Shown one piece after another: positions 1 through 11,095 of a stretch of 64,000 nucleotides of DNA. The stretch covers positions 62,001-126,000 of the forward strand of contig JALQBC010000031.1 in NCBI GenBank assembly GCA_023375675.1. Direction: 5' to 3'. The stretch comes from Cytospora piceicola. Lineage: Eukaryota > Ascomycota > Sordariomycetes > Diaporthales > Cytosporaceae. A program made the translations under genes and the position numbers. The first letter of the stretch is position 1. Each line of letters opens with the position of its first letter. The notes beneath the pieces are model-generated. The model had not been told where the DNA came from. It did no database searches and worked only from the letters and a program-made list of their open reading frames with translations.

Positions 1-220
1 GGAGGGATAACGGAGAATGAAAGGCAACAAAGCTGGAGCCCGTGCCATGGTCCTAGATGTCAAGGTACAGGATCCGGAACGTATTTATGTATCATCATTG
101 ACCTGCCACTGGGCTCAGGCGTTATACTATCCATGACACTGTTCTCTCAGCATTCGTAAACAGGTCTTTGACTATTCAAACACAGTCAATCATAAAGTCT
201 ATCTCATAGTGGTCGACATC
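1..220. other. 5' flank of the FSH1-type hydrolase gene
   Basis: This is the left edge of the window upstream of the first recognisable start codon at 221. No coding exon or named regulatory site is recognised. It should contain the promoter and 5' UTR of the hydrolase gene. Confidence 0.4.
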
Positions 221-1265
221 ATGAAGTTTCTCTGCCTTCCCGGAGCATACGGCAGTGCCAAGGTAATTGTTTCGAGAGTCAATCATCACATCCCATAGCT
301 AACTATAACGTCTCTCATAAAAAGAACTTCCAGGTTCAACTCAGTCCGTTCGTGGTGGAAATGGAGAAACGAGGCAGTATTGATTTCGTTTGGACCGAAG
401 GAACCTGCCCGGCCACTCCTCCTGAAGGCTTTGAAGACTACTTTGGAGCTGGCCCTCTATGGAGGTTCATCGAATACGATGGAGGCGCTGCATTTGATGT
501 GGTCGATAGTATCCGTGACTTTCCAGAAGGATCCAATGCGGAGGAGACTATGCGACTTCTTTTTGGCCCCAACCCTTCATGCCTGGTGGAGAGCGTACAG
601 AATGCGATGCAAAGACTGCTGAGCATTATTGATGCTGATCCTGAGATCGAAGTAAGCTACTCTGTTTCGGTTGACGGGTTTGTGGCCTCTCTTTGCCTGT
701 TCAGGTGGCTAATCAACTCGTTCGTTCAATTTTAGGGCGTCTTGGGATACTCTGAGGGTGCAACGACCGCTGCCACGCTTATACTCGAAGAGCGCAGGAG
801 AGCCCAGGAGGATGGCAGACCAAGAAGAATCAAGGTGGGTGGTTTTCCTCCAATACCCCAGAAAGAAATATGAAAACAGAACGCTAACATGATCCCCAGC
901 GTGCCATCTTCTTTGCTGGGTGGCCACCAATGTCCATCTCAGGAGATAAGGTTCAGATCGTTCTTGCAGACCAAGCCAAGGGTGTTATCGACATCCCGAC
1001 CCTGCACATCGTGGGCTGCAGTGACCCCTACATCCTCGGGGCGGTAGCTTTGTACAACATGTGCGAGCGAAGTTCTGCAGAGATGTTCGACCACGGAAAG
1101 GGACACACTGTGCCTAGAGACTCGAGGACAATTCAGGAGCTCTGCGATGCCATTGATAGACTGGCCTCTCGGGAAGACTATTGGCAGGCTAAGGACCTCC
1201 GCGGCTTGCGAGTTCTTGATCCTACCAATGTGCAGCACCGCGAAGCAATCAAGCAATCGCTTTAG
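221..1265 (+). CDS. FSH1-family serine hydrolase (alpha/beta hydrolase)
   Basis: Four exons (221-262, 334-651, 736-834, 900-1265) join in frame to a 274-residue protein. It opens with MKFLCLPGAYGSAK, the usual first strand of FSH1/DUF341 hydrolases. The catalytic triad is visible: nucleophile Ser126 in GYSEGA, Asp195 in the CSDPY stretch, and His222 in KGHTVP. Length fits the family (about 220-290 aa). All three introns are short GT-AG introns joined at phase 0. FSH1 proteins are cytosolic esterases or thioesterases; in filamentous fungi they often sit in secondary-metabolite clusters, where they hydrolyse or release acyl intermediates. The next two genes are a UDP-glycosyltransferase and an acyltransferase, which fits a tailoring role here. 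That role is inference; the family assignment rests on the motifs. Confidence 0.9.
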
Positions 1266-2224
1266 ATACATAGACTCCCCGTGCACTGACTCGCGGAGTG
1301 CTCAGAATTTTAGATTGATGGTTGACTAAACATGTTCTATCTTGCTATAGAAACTGGTCGATGGGTTAGTGCTTCTGTAATGTGTGTTCAGTGTTGTTTG
1401 TCAAAAACTTCAATGTTGAGAAGGCTTCTCCTGTGGCCTCTTTACTTCTTCACCACTCCCCCTTCCTAAAGCAAAGGCTAGCCTGCATAGATATCATAAC
1501 GTAGAACATAGAATGAAACAATTGAGCCATGCGACGAGGTCATCTCTACAGTAATTCATCGCTCGAGTCTGTCACCTAGTAGTAGATTTGCTAAGAAGGG
1601 TGGGTGGCACCGCTAAGGGCAGAAGTCCTCCATGATTACAAAGTTCTGGAGGTTTCCGATCTCAGTCCTCGTCAGGGTTTTCCCAAGCTGGAATTTCAGT
1701 TTTGTGAGAAATGACAGTTCAGGTAGGTGCGAGTAAATCATATTTGTGGTATTAAACCCCTCAAGAGATGTGAGCTACTGCAGCACACGGCACATTGTCA
1801 CATGGAGCACCAAGCCTATAGTAGAGTGTATTAGTATGTAAATCCCGTAATGGCTGGAATAGCTGAATTATGAACACTCCAGACAGATTCATTCAGCTGG
1901 AATGACTCGTCCCTTTCAAGATGGATGGCAGCCACCGGCCAGATTCCGGTGCAACCAACGGGTGTTTCTCGGCCACGACGTCTTGATAAAGTCTTCAGTT
2001 GGCAACCAACTTTCCTAATCGGGACAACGTCGTGATGCCACCGTGTGAAGTATTTAATCCATCGGATGTCTTACTGACTCGCATGCAATATGTAATGTCG
2101 ACAGCAACGCCGTTCTGTTGGCGAAGACGTCCCATTATAGCATCTCTCACCGGTTTGAACCCCAAATTGTGTAACCACTTACCACGGGTCAATTCGGAAA
2201 CACGCTGGCTGTCTACTGTTTAAT
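1266..2224. other. Intergenic region, FSH1-type gene to glycosyltransferase gene
   Basis: No supported gene. It holds the 3' UTR of the hydrolase and the promoter of the glycosyltransferase. Only short shadow reading frames on both strands near 1995-2223 are present. Confidence 0.5.
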
Positions 2225-3903
2225 ATGGCAATTAAGCGACCGTCACTTCTCTTCTTTACAAGCCCCGAATGGGGTCAGGCAAATGTGATCCTGGCAACTA
2301 TTCACGAGTTCCTCGTCATCGACGACTATGACGTCCACTTGGCTTCCTATTCCTCCCTACAGACACGACTTGACGAACTCTTATCAGCCCATGCTGGGGC
2401 CTATCCGCGGCCATTGAGAATTGCATATGGCGAACCTCAAGATGGCTTCCACGTTGACGACGATTTCCAGAGACCAAGCATCACGTTCCACACGATTCCT
2501 GGACTTTCAACCTCAGAGGCTTGCTACCGCGATGGTATTCAAAGTTTGCTTCCGCATACTCCGGGACTCAAAGGAGCCGTATCTTCCTACAGTCGTCTCC
2601 AAGAGTTCTTTTTTCATATGACAGGGGCAGAGTATATGGAACAAGAACGTTGCGCTAGAGACATTATCAACAAGGTTCAACCGGCTGTGATTATTGCAGA
2701 GCAAGGCCTCTCTCAGGCCATTGACGCGTGTCACGAACTGAGGCTACCGTTCGTTATCTTGTCTCCTAACTCCTTCAAGGATTTCGAACAGCGTTTTCAG
2801 CCAAGATTGGGTATATTGTGGAAGTATCCTGCGTAAGGCTCCAGTTTCTTTGATGGTACAGAACATTGAACACTGTGATATCAGGAAAGACTGCTGACAA
2901 GATATTACGACTTACAGCCTTGCTTCCGCATTTCCCTTTCCAATACCTGGGTACCTCATTCCGGCCAATATCTATCTATGGCTACGCATGGTGGGCACCC
3001 TCGCCGGCGCTGCGTTAGACAAGTCTTCGCGTCTCTGCAATGTAAATAGCGCACGGCACGCAAGTGGACTGTGGGGCCCACCGCCAGTCATGAATGCTTT
3101 CAGGGTGGCTTCCCGCATCATTTGCCCATCGCTGCCCGAGCTTGATTTTCCCATGCAGGTCCGTCCATCGACCTACGGATGTGGTCCTATTGCACTTCCC
3201 AAACTTCCCGTCAGCGAGCTTGACCCCGACATGGACAGCTGGCTGCGCCGCGATGGGATGAAGACAATTCTAGTCAATTTGGGTACGCATCATACTATGG
3301 ATTCAATGCATGCCTTTGAGATTGCCGAAGCACTGAAGCAGGTACTGGACAAGGTGTCTGATTTGCAGGTTCTATGGAAGATCATGCTTACAGACGACGG
3401 ACAACAGGGGGATATAGAGGAAGTTTTTGGATTGGATCTAATCGAAATGAAGAGGATACGCATGGAACGATGGCTCAAAGCCGACCCAGTTGCCCTCCTT
3501 GATACCGGCAGAATCATTGCTCAAGTTCACCACGGAGGAGCGAACACATACTTCGAATGCTGCCGGTAAGTGTCAATTGTTTGCATCAAGTTCCGTACGC
3601 ACAACAAGCATCTAGATACTGACTTTCATGTTTCAAAGTTCTGGAGTTTCCCAGGTTATCCTCGCATCCTGGTGGGACACATACGAGTACGCGGCGAGAG
3701 TCGAATATCTTGGTGTGGGGGTTTTTGCCAACAAAAAGGCTGCTCCTCGGGCTCAGACTGCAGAGTTCCGAGAGGCTCTCTTCAAGGTGATTGGAAACCC
3801 GGAAATGTCCGCCAAGGCCAGCGAGTTGGCATCAGTATGTCAAAGAAATGGGGAAGGTCGGGTTCGAGCTCGTGACCTGATCGTGGACGTTCTTCGCATA
3901 TGA
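2225..3903 (+). CDS. UDP-glycosyltransferase (GT1/MGT-like)
   Basis: Three exons (2225-2832, 2918-3565, 3639-3903) give a 506-residue GT-B enzyme predicted to transfer a sugar from a UDP-sugar to a small hydrophobic acceptor. The N-terminal acceptor domain begins with LLFFTSPEWGQAN. The C-terminal donor-binding signature is clear: HHGG at 407-410, then a GVSQ motif, and WWDTYEYAARVEYLG from about 430. In classical GT1 enzymes the GHxN motif carries the catalytic His; here that position reads GQAN (Gln18), so the general base may differ. I recall GQAN in other fungal members, but this should be checked. There is no signal peptide or clear C-terminal membrane anchor, so a soluble enzyme is likely. 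It is flanked by an FSH1-type hydrolase and a convergent acyltransferase, which suggests glycosylation followed by acylation of a metabolite. Donor sugar and acceptor are unknown. Confidence 0.88.
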
Positions 3904-4328
3904 ACAAGGAAACGACCAATTTTGGCCGGGTACCTGAGTACAAATGGAACAAACATATTTACCCAAGTACCCAACCTGAGGAGGGACGTAACAAGATTCC
4001 CACATCAGACCGAAATAAATGCGGACATATGTGACAACTAAGCACGTATCGCTCAATGCAAGCCCATGCATGCATCCCTAAGGCTCCGTCCAATTGTTGT
4101 CTATAAACTCCCATGCCTCCTGTTGAAGGCAAATGCTCAAGACTAAAGCGGCCGAACCGATGCCATTATGGTCCTATACTACTATCAAAGAATCTCATGG
4201 CAATGCGAAATGTTTGCAGGTGCCTTGTCCCATCTATAAGATCAGATTCATACACCACCGCACCGAAACCGCCAACCCATGTCGTTCAGGCCAGAAGTCT
4301 GCCAATCCCAGATGTCACCAGCCCTACC
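3904..4328. other. Convergent 3' intergenic region
   Basis: This lies between the stop codons of the plus-strand glycosyltransferase and the minus-strand acyltransferase. No gene is seen; plus-strand open frames from 4113 are shadows of the acyltransferase end. Confidence 0.5.
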
Positions 4329-5920
4329 TCAATGTTTGTCGCATCCTCGCATGTTCTTAAGCACTTCCTTAAACGTTGTCGACGATTTTCGGGTCAGGGC
4401 CGCCATGACCCAGGTACCGCCTTGGTGGTCTTTGCCCAACACAACAAACCAGTTCCTCCTCCATGCAGTTTGCTTCAGCGATTGAAAGTGGTGGTAGACC
4501 ATGGTCCCAACCGGGTTACTTCTTGACTCACAAGCGTCCCCTTGTCGCAAAACGGCCGGTTTGAAGTCAACGGCACTGATGAGGTTGACCTTTGTCAAGT
4601 CGTTAAAGACAATAGGCAGTGAACTGGGTTCTCCAGAGAGTATAGTGGGCTCTTGACCTCTTTCGATCTTTTGCCGCAAGACTTGTAACAGCATCAGCAT
4701 CTGCTGTTCCGTGGTCTGCTCCGCGAGCTGGCGTCGATTCTCCAGAGCCATGGTGCCCAGTGATCCCCTCGCGACCTGGGGAGACAAAGAAGTAAATGAC
4801 GCCAAGACCATATTTTGAACATAAACGCCTTTCTCGGGCGTCTGTAGTATAGATGCCAGCCGGAAGCGGGCATTGATGGCACGCATAATGGTCACCGGCC
4901 TTGGCCGCGGCTCTGAGGATGCTATGATCTGCGCAATCCAAGCTGTCAAGATGTCACCTTCGCTGATGAAAATGTTCTCATGAGACTCATCCTTAGTTGC
5001 AGCTTCGATGCTGCCCATAGCTTGACATCGCAATTGAGCAATGGCTGAGTTGGGAAGGTGCACTATCTGAGTTTCCATGACCGGATTACGGAACGTATCC
5101 CGCATTAGCCGTAGCAAGAATCTGAGGTATGAGGCTCCTCGTAGGCGCTTCCTCCCGATAACAAACCCTTCATCGCCTTTTAGGACTATCGGTTCAGCCG
5201 CAGTTTTCCAAAGAACATCGTCTCTTGCGCCAAGGACCGGTGGGACTTCAGCCTCGTGGCCTGCCAAGACGAGAGACCAAGATCGAAGAAGGGCTTCGAG
5301 CCCCAATGCATCCATCAAAGTATGAGGAAAAGATATTCCCACGAGGGTAGCATCGCTGAAGGATGTGATATGCAGGGACAGTTGAGGTGCATCCTTGCTG
5401 ATCGCTTCGTTGATCGACGATGGTACATCCGGCTTTGCAGCGAAGGTACGGAAATGGATCGCACCGGGCTGAATGGATGGCTCAGCCATGGCTTTCGGAA
5501 GACTGCGAGCCAGAGGATGCTCCTCTATCTTCAACCCGGATGATGATGTATCGCAAGAGAACGCGACTGCCGGTCGCCTCCTTGTGAAGCTCCTCGGTAC
5601 ATGAAGCTCTAGTCTGCCATTCGCCTAGGAAGAAATGACATTTGTTAGCCGCCCATCAGTCGAAGAGTAAGAGAATGGCTTCCACTTCGTACATTGAAGC
5701 CCAGTCGGCCCCCCAACTTCCTCCAGTCACCCATCTCGAGTAGTCTGGACAGGGAATCTTGTAATTGGTGGGCATCAAGGACGTCGTTGAATCGCAAGGT
5801 CCATGCAAGGAAGTACTCGCGGCATCCCTTGGTGTCGTCGAGCATATGGAGTGGATATATATCATCCCCAGGCGGCTCTGGGGATGGTTTCGTGCATCCC
5901 GATTTCCGAACACCTTCCAT
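4329..5920 (-). CDS. BAHD / trichothecene 3-O-acetyltransferase-like acyltransferase
   Basis: Two exons (5920-5693 and 5624-4329, minus strand) encode 507 residues. The start MEGVRKSG was chosen because the frame is closed by a TGA further upstream and because PLHMLDD followed by the LRFNDVLDA-type segment is the usual beginning of fungal members of this transferase family. The intron (GTACGA...CTAG) restores a continuous run from the KLGGRLGFN segment into NGRLELHVP. The catalytic HxxxD motif is HTLMD at 177-181, just after GISFP. The DFGWG motif of plant BAHD enzymes is not evident, as in many fungal homologues. The enzyme should transfer an acyl group from acyl-CoA to a hydroxyl or amine. 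Convergent with the glycosyltransferase, it may acylate the sugar or aglycone. Substrate is unknown. Confidence 0.87.
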
Positions 5921-7445
5921 GGCAGATCTATTGAGCCCGAAACCCACGGCCAAGAGTTGTCTAGTGTGGTGAGAGGGCGCAGAGGCTGATTGTTGACCTG
6001 CGGCAGCAGATTCTTTAGTGGTAGGATTGGGAGAAAAAGCACAGTGCAATCAATGGATTCGAGAAAAGGAAGAAAAGGATAGCACCCTGAATGAGAGGAG
6101 TGGACTTTTACTGCAGAGGGGGGTGGGTGCTTTAGCTACAAATAAATTCAAGAACATACATACATGTACTTTAATGACTTTATACCTCCACGCCCGATAT
6201 AGAGATACTCAGTGCCCACAATACTACCCTTCCTGATACCACCCCTTCTCGATTCGCACTATTACTGCAAATGGTCAAATCGTCTCGCGATTGTCTTGGA
6301 TGTTATCTTGGCAAGAAAAATGCCGAATGTCACATCACGCCTTAATATCCGAATGCAGAAGAAGGGTTTCAGCAGACACCGGAAAAGGGCACCCAATTTT
6401 CTCGCTAGCGCTATTGCCTACCAAGTACACTAGTGAGACACGGTCTCACGTTGGCAAGTAGGAATAAAAATGTACCGAAACTTTGGCTACTACATAGAGT
6501 ATGGGTTCATACATCGATTTATCACCTTACGAGTCACTTGATCTTTGAGATTCGGGTCTCCGGAGACCACTTGGATAGAACCTAAGTACTCAATTTATAT
6601 TCGGCGAAAAGTACACATGTCTTTCCCCCCCCCCCTCCCCACCTGATAGCATATGCCAGGAGATAAGATAGTTAATTGTTAGTACTCATGTACTCAGAAG
6701 TCAGAGATTTACACGTGTATCAACGTTGACTGCTATCAGAAGATGTTAGACATCCAGCTATCAGACCAGATTCATTCCCGGTTTTTTTAGAGGTAGTCAC
6801 CATTTCAGTTGGCTAATGTAGTGGTTCTGTGCGACAAAAGGCGGAATAACAGTGCAGCTTTTTTTATAATTTCCATAACTCAATGTGTACTTTACAGTAC
6901 TACTGCTAGTAGGACTGAAGCTGCAAAAGACATCACACCTTTATACGAACGATTAAGTTATCGGATTACTAACGCACTATAGTAATAAGACTCTGTAGTT
7001 ATAATGTATATATAGTCCCTGTAGATAAGACGTATATTATATAGGGTGTCACTACGATGCTACGTCCTTTGAGCATAGCTTGTAAACCCTCTGCGATGAG
7101 GAATCCTTGCCTACCTATAGATATAGGAGGCTAGATGTAAGGGCCGGCCTGCTCACAGCGGTGAACCCATATATAATCTCTATATGACAACCAATTTATA
7201 ATATACAGTCAATGGACTCATAGATGATATATGTAACCTCCTACTCTAATGTACCATATAACCTATCTATAGCATACATTCCTCTTAGGTAGGCCGTATG
7301 TTACATAGGGGGTCACAACCCTGGGAACTGTACTTGAGTTATGCAGTTAGACGACGGAGTTCCAACCTTGGAAGTTACCCGTGAGTACTTGCACTGCTAA
7401 TATATATCGATTAAATAACATGGTTGAGTACACCGGTCTCCTTAT
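5921..7445. other. Long intergenic region, AT-rich in its right half
   Basis: No gene is supported. It contains the acyltransferase promoter, a C-run at about 6625-6635, and from about 6850 onward AT-rich sequence with many stop codons in all frames and a diverged direct repeat (see the repeat entry). It reads like decayed mobile DNA, but no coding remnant is recognised. Confidence 0.5.
7022..7316. repeat. Diverged direct repeat, possible TE relic
   Basis: The segment at about 7024-7055 (core CGTATATTATATAGGG, then TGTCAC) recurs at about 7281-7315 (core CGTATGTTACATAGGG, then GGTCAC), about 264 bp away in the same orientation. Over 25 aligned core positions I count four differences, two of them transitions. 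The sequence between is AT-rich and non-coding. It could be a relic of paired terminal repeats or a duplicated short element; no element ends are defined. Confidence 0.35.
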
Positions 7446-9009
7446 TCAAGCCGTGCTAGGTTTCAAGCTCCCGCATAGGTAAGTGGCCACTGACCTCCAT
7501 TTGGGCACATCAGCATACTTGGTAGCATTTACGAGCACATCTGTCACCGTTATCGCATCCTTCAGCAGATCAATTCTCTTATGTCCCACACTACTTCCGT
7601 TCGAAACAAGACTCCAAGGGACTTCCAGTGTCCCATTCGTCTCATCCTCATCAACAATCTTTGCGTAGATTTCGTAGGCACGAATGACTTGCCCATTTTC
7701 TTGATCCTCCATCATGACGACGCGATCGATAGATGTAGGATACTCGAACTTCAAGGAAACACCATTCTCGATGGTGGTGTTCGATACCTGCCGGGTGATA
7801 GGATTGCCATAGCATGACCGAATGAAGTCTCCGAGCTCTTTATATCGGGCTGCATGTCGAGCTGGAATAAGACCACTGCGGTCTGGTGCGAGATCCAGTT
7901 CCAGGAGACAGTTCCGACCGACGGTTTGGTGATAGACGTCAATCATTTCGCCAAGGGACCGCAGCGGCTGGTCGGCGCCCCAGAACCAGCGGTCGTCCGT
8001 CTGCAATGTCGTGTCACACTCGGCCGGGGCGAAATACTCGCTTGTTGGATCTCCGCCGTCATTTGTCACGCCAGTCGACCAAATCTCTTCGTTCGGCAAT
8101 CCAGACTCTGTGCCAATCCACCGAATTGCGTTTGCAGATAGGCAGGTGCCATTCATGTCGCAGGAATTAAAGATACAAGCATGTGGCTGATGCTTTCCTA
8201 GTAGTTCCTGAATCTTTTCCATCTGACTGGCGCTGTAGCCTCCATCAAACCAAAGCTGGGAATTCTGTTAGCAAGATTACACTTGAGCCTTCCGGAATCT
8301 ATCGACTCACTTCGGTCAAAGTACCATAGTTCGCCCATAACTCAGTGAGCTGAGCAATGACGATCTCATCATATGTCTCGTTCGTAATCCTAATCTCTCC
8401 AGGAGACCAAGTAGTGTTTACCAAAGAATTTTGTACATTCAAGAAATTGTTGACTATAGTGCTGTAGTAGAAGCCATGACCCACGGCATATTTCTCAGCC
8501 GAATCCGAGAACATCTTGACAACATCTGTCCCATTCACAGGCGAGTCCGCCACGGTGTAGTTGTAAATGTGTGTTATTTTATCTCTCGTTTCAAAAGTCA
8601 CAGTGCTGGGCCAAGTTGTGAATCCACAGTTGTGCTTGGCCACCAGTGTCGCATACTTTGCTCCGGAAGCTGTGATGCTGTCCATCCACTGGTCCGTGTT
8701 GATAATAGTAGGGTCAAAGATATCCGGAGCGGGAACCAGGCCTGGGACCCCGTTACATCCGTCAATGCTGATATATGTGGCGATGTTGAAGTGGATCAAG
8801 ATGCCCATCTCTTTGTCTTGCAAATTGAGTTGGTCTTGAGAGGGCAGAGCGATAGTAGAACCATCAAGAGGGGATACACGGTACCTTGGATATGACCCGT
8901 TGAGACTCCGATGAGCTGCATGTTGGGAAGAAGCTCGTGTTAAGCCTGCGGCCGTGCATATGGCAACCGTCGCCACTATAAGGCAGCTCAACAAGCGTAG
9001 GACGACCAT
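7446..9009 (-). CDS. Secreted alpha-L-fucosidase, GH29
   Basis: Two exons (9009-8311 and 8255-7446) give 502 residues. The start MVVLRLLSCLIVATVA begins a signal peptide of about 20-25 residues; an open frame further upstream is not needed. GH29 landmarks are MGILIHFN at about 68-75, a KYATLVAKHNCGFTTWPS block at about 118-135, and the barrel strand carrying the nucleophile, WFDGG with Asp237, restored exactly at the splice junction (LTE|LWFD). The usual HHxGF signature reads HNCGF here. A C-terminal beta-sandwich-like region follows from about 350, and several N-glycosylation sequons support secretion. The enzyme should release L-fucose from glycans or plant/insect oligosaccharides outside the cell. 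It may belong to the neighbouring cluster or be an independent nutritional gene. Confidence 0.88.
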
Positions 9010-11095
9010 AATTGCTTTGCCTACTGTTCTTATGAGTTGTTCCTCCGAAGTCTTGTTCTCAAAGGTGGCTTTCTGGAATCCCAGGATGTTAATTGAAACT
9101 TGTTGACGTTGAATCTCTTGATAACAACCAAATATCCAGGAGATTGAGTACAACTCCGTCTTTACCATTTCTCTGAGCGTAGCCGACCATTTACCCCTCA
9201 CTTTTATGTCAGTGGTCGTAACGTTGCAGACCAAGCGGAGTACTATATCCTAAAATATCTGTACAGTTGGGAATTACCTGGCTCCAACATCAAAATTGGG
9301 AAGGTGACCTCGTTCGTATCCAGACCTAGTTCTTATCTGTTTTCTAGGGTGTAATATGAACCATCACAATGGCAGCAGTCTGCTTGAAGTCCTCGTAAGG
9401 TTGTAATCACACATTAACCATGGTTATCGGGTGCCACTTGCGCATGCCCAGGTGGTATAGGTAATGCTGCCATGGCTTCAACAATAGTGTTTCCCTGCAT
9501 GCTAGGCCCATTGATTTTCCTGCACAGTAGCCTTGCATAGTCCGCTGGATCGCAGAAGACGTAACTCTTCCGAACGTTGTAGTTCCTCCGGGATATACCG
9601 CCCGTACTGAGCTGCTATACAACCCCGGAAGTCACCCCAGGGCCCAGATCATCGTTCAAGCCAAAAGTAGCACTTCTTGCTCGCATTGAGGGTCGTCAAA
9701 TGATTTCTTGGTGTGGTTTCCTAGTGCCAAGCGAGCTTAGTATTCTGTCCAACGCTTCAGAAGCTGAAGCTAGGGAACGATGATATTCAGAGCCCCGTCT
9801 TGGCTGATTGCGTCGGCAAGTAGCAAAGCCCGCAGGCGCAGTATATGCTCCCGGGTTTCTCTGATATTTGCTGAGGAACCCCTGTTACCTACTTAGGTAG
9901 GTATTTGCATTGCATCTCTAGCCAACGTCTTGGTTTATCGAACTTGGTTCAATGAACAGTACATGTGTTACGTAATTAGGCCTACAGCGTTACTTCCTTC
10001 GCTTGCAACCATTTCCTTCCCTTGGGTTCCCTTAGGCCTCAGGTCCCTTCATTTACTCTCAACAACACACAACAAGCCTTAAAATTGATTGACTTCAAAT
10101 TACATACAAAATCGTGCGTGTTTCCCAGTTTGATTCCTTGAGGCCTGCGTGTTGATACCTGACAATATGTGTAAAAGTCTACGCTAGCCGGGCTCTCATC
10201 AGAGTCTCTAACAGAAGAGAAGCTCGCGGTTGGTATGGTACGGCTGCTCAAGGGTTTTGAGAGCGTGCGAGTGGCCTGGAGTGGGCCCTCAGTGTACAAA
10301 ATGTATTGTGTGATGAATTCGACTGGAGCTGAACTATATCATAGAGACTTTGCAGCGACTTCGCAATACGGGACTTGGGTGATCGAAGATCTCAGGCCCA
10401 CAAGTTCATGACTGTGGGCATTTCATCTCTTATACTGGGATTTATGCTGGATTAGATAACATACAAAATGTCCTTGCCACAGTTTACGCGCTTGCCGTCG
10501 GCATTCCAAAAGTCTGACGAAGGTCGACGCCGGGCCAAAAGGTGAGGCAAACGCTGCTGTTTGATATTCTTAAGCTTAATAACGGTAAATAGTGTATATT
10601 TGTGAAAGTCATGAGCAAGAGAGCATGGACCTGCAGTGACTGGAGGCCGCAATGTTGGAACAAGCATCCGCCAAGCTGCCAAGACGGTTCCTTAGGTTCA
10701 ATGTTACCAGCTGGAGCTCAGACACAACAACCGGCCAGGAACGTCATCTGGTAGCCCCAACTGCCCCATAACTATCTGTTCCTATGTAACCTATCGGAAG
10801 TGGATCATAATATTAGCAGGTACGAGATCCCGTCGATCTTTTGTCGATCCGGATCAAGCTTGTCTGCGGCTTGTTCATAAACAGGTCATGTGGGGCATAA
10901 CCGTCAACAGTGGCGGTCTGGGCGGCAGGGGCGGCAGTTCGAACTCCTTGCATGTACTTGAAATATATACGAAGTACTGTGTAGGTGGGCTCATGTTGTT
11001 ACATATTCTCACCTTTGCCGTCGTCGTCGTCGTCTTGGCCCGTGGCCAATTGACTTTGAAGATCTAGCCTGTCGACTGGTGATTTATGCATCACC
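9010..11095. other. Intergenic region without a recognised gene
   Basis: About 2.1 kb. Short open frames on the minus strand (9407-9622, 10039-10299, 10452-10682) show no family motif or coding-like composition. A short TACCTACTTAGGTAGGTA palindrome-like site lies near 9889-9905. A GTC/CGT trinucleotide run lies near 11020-11036. Confidence 0.45.
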
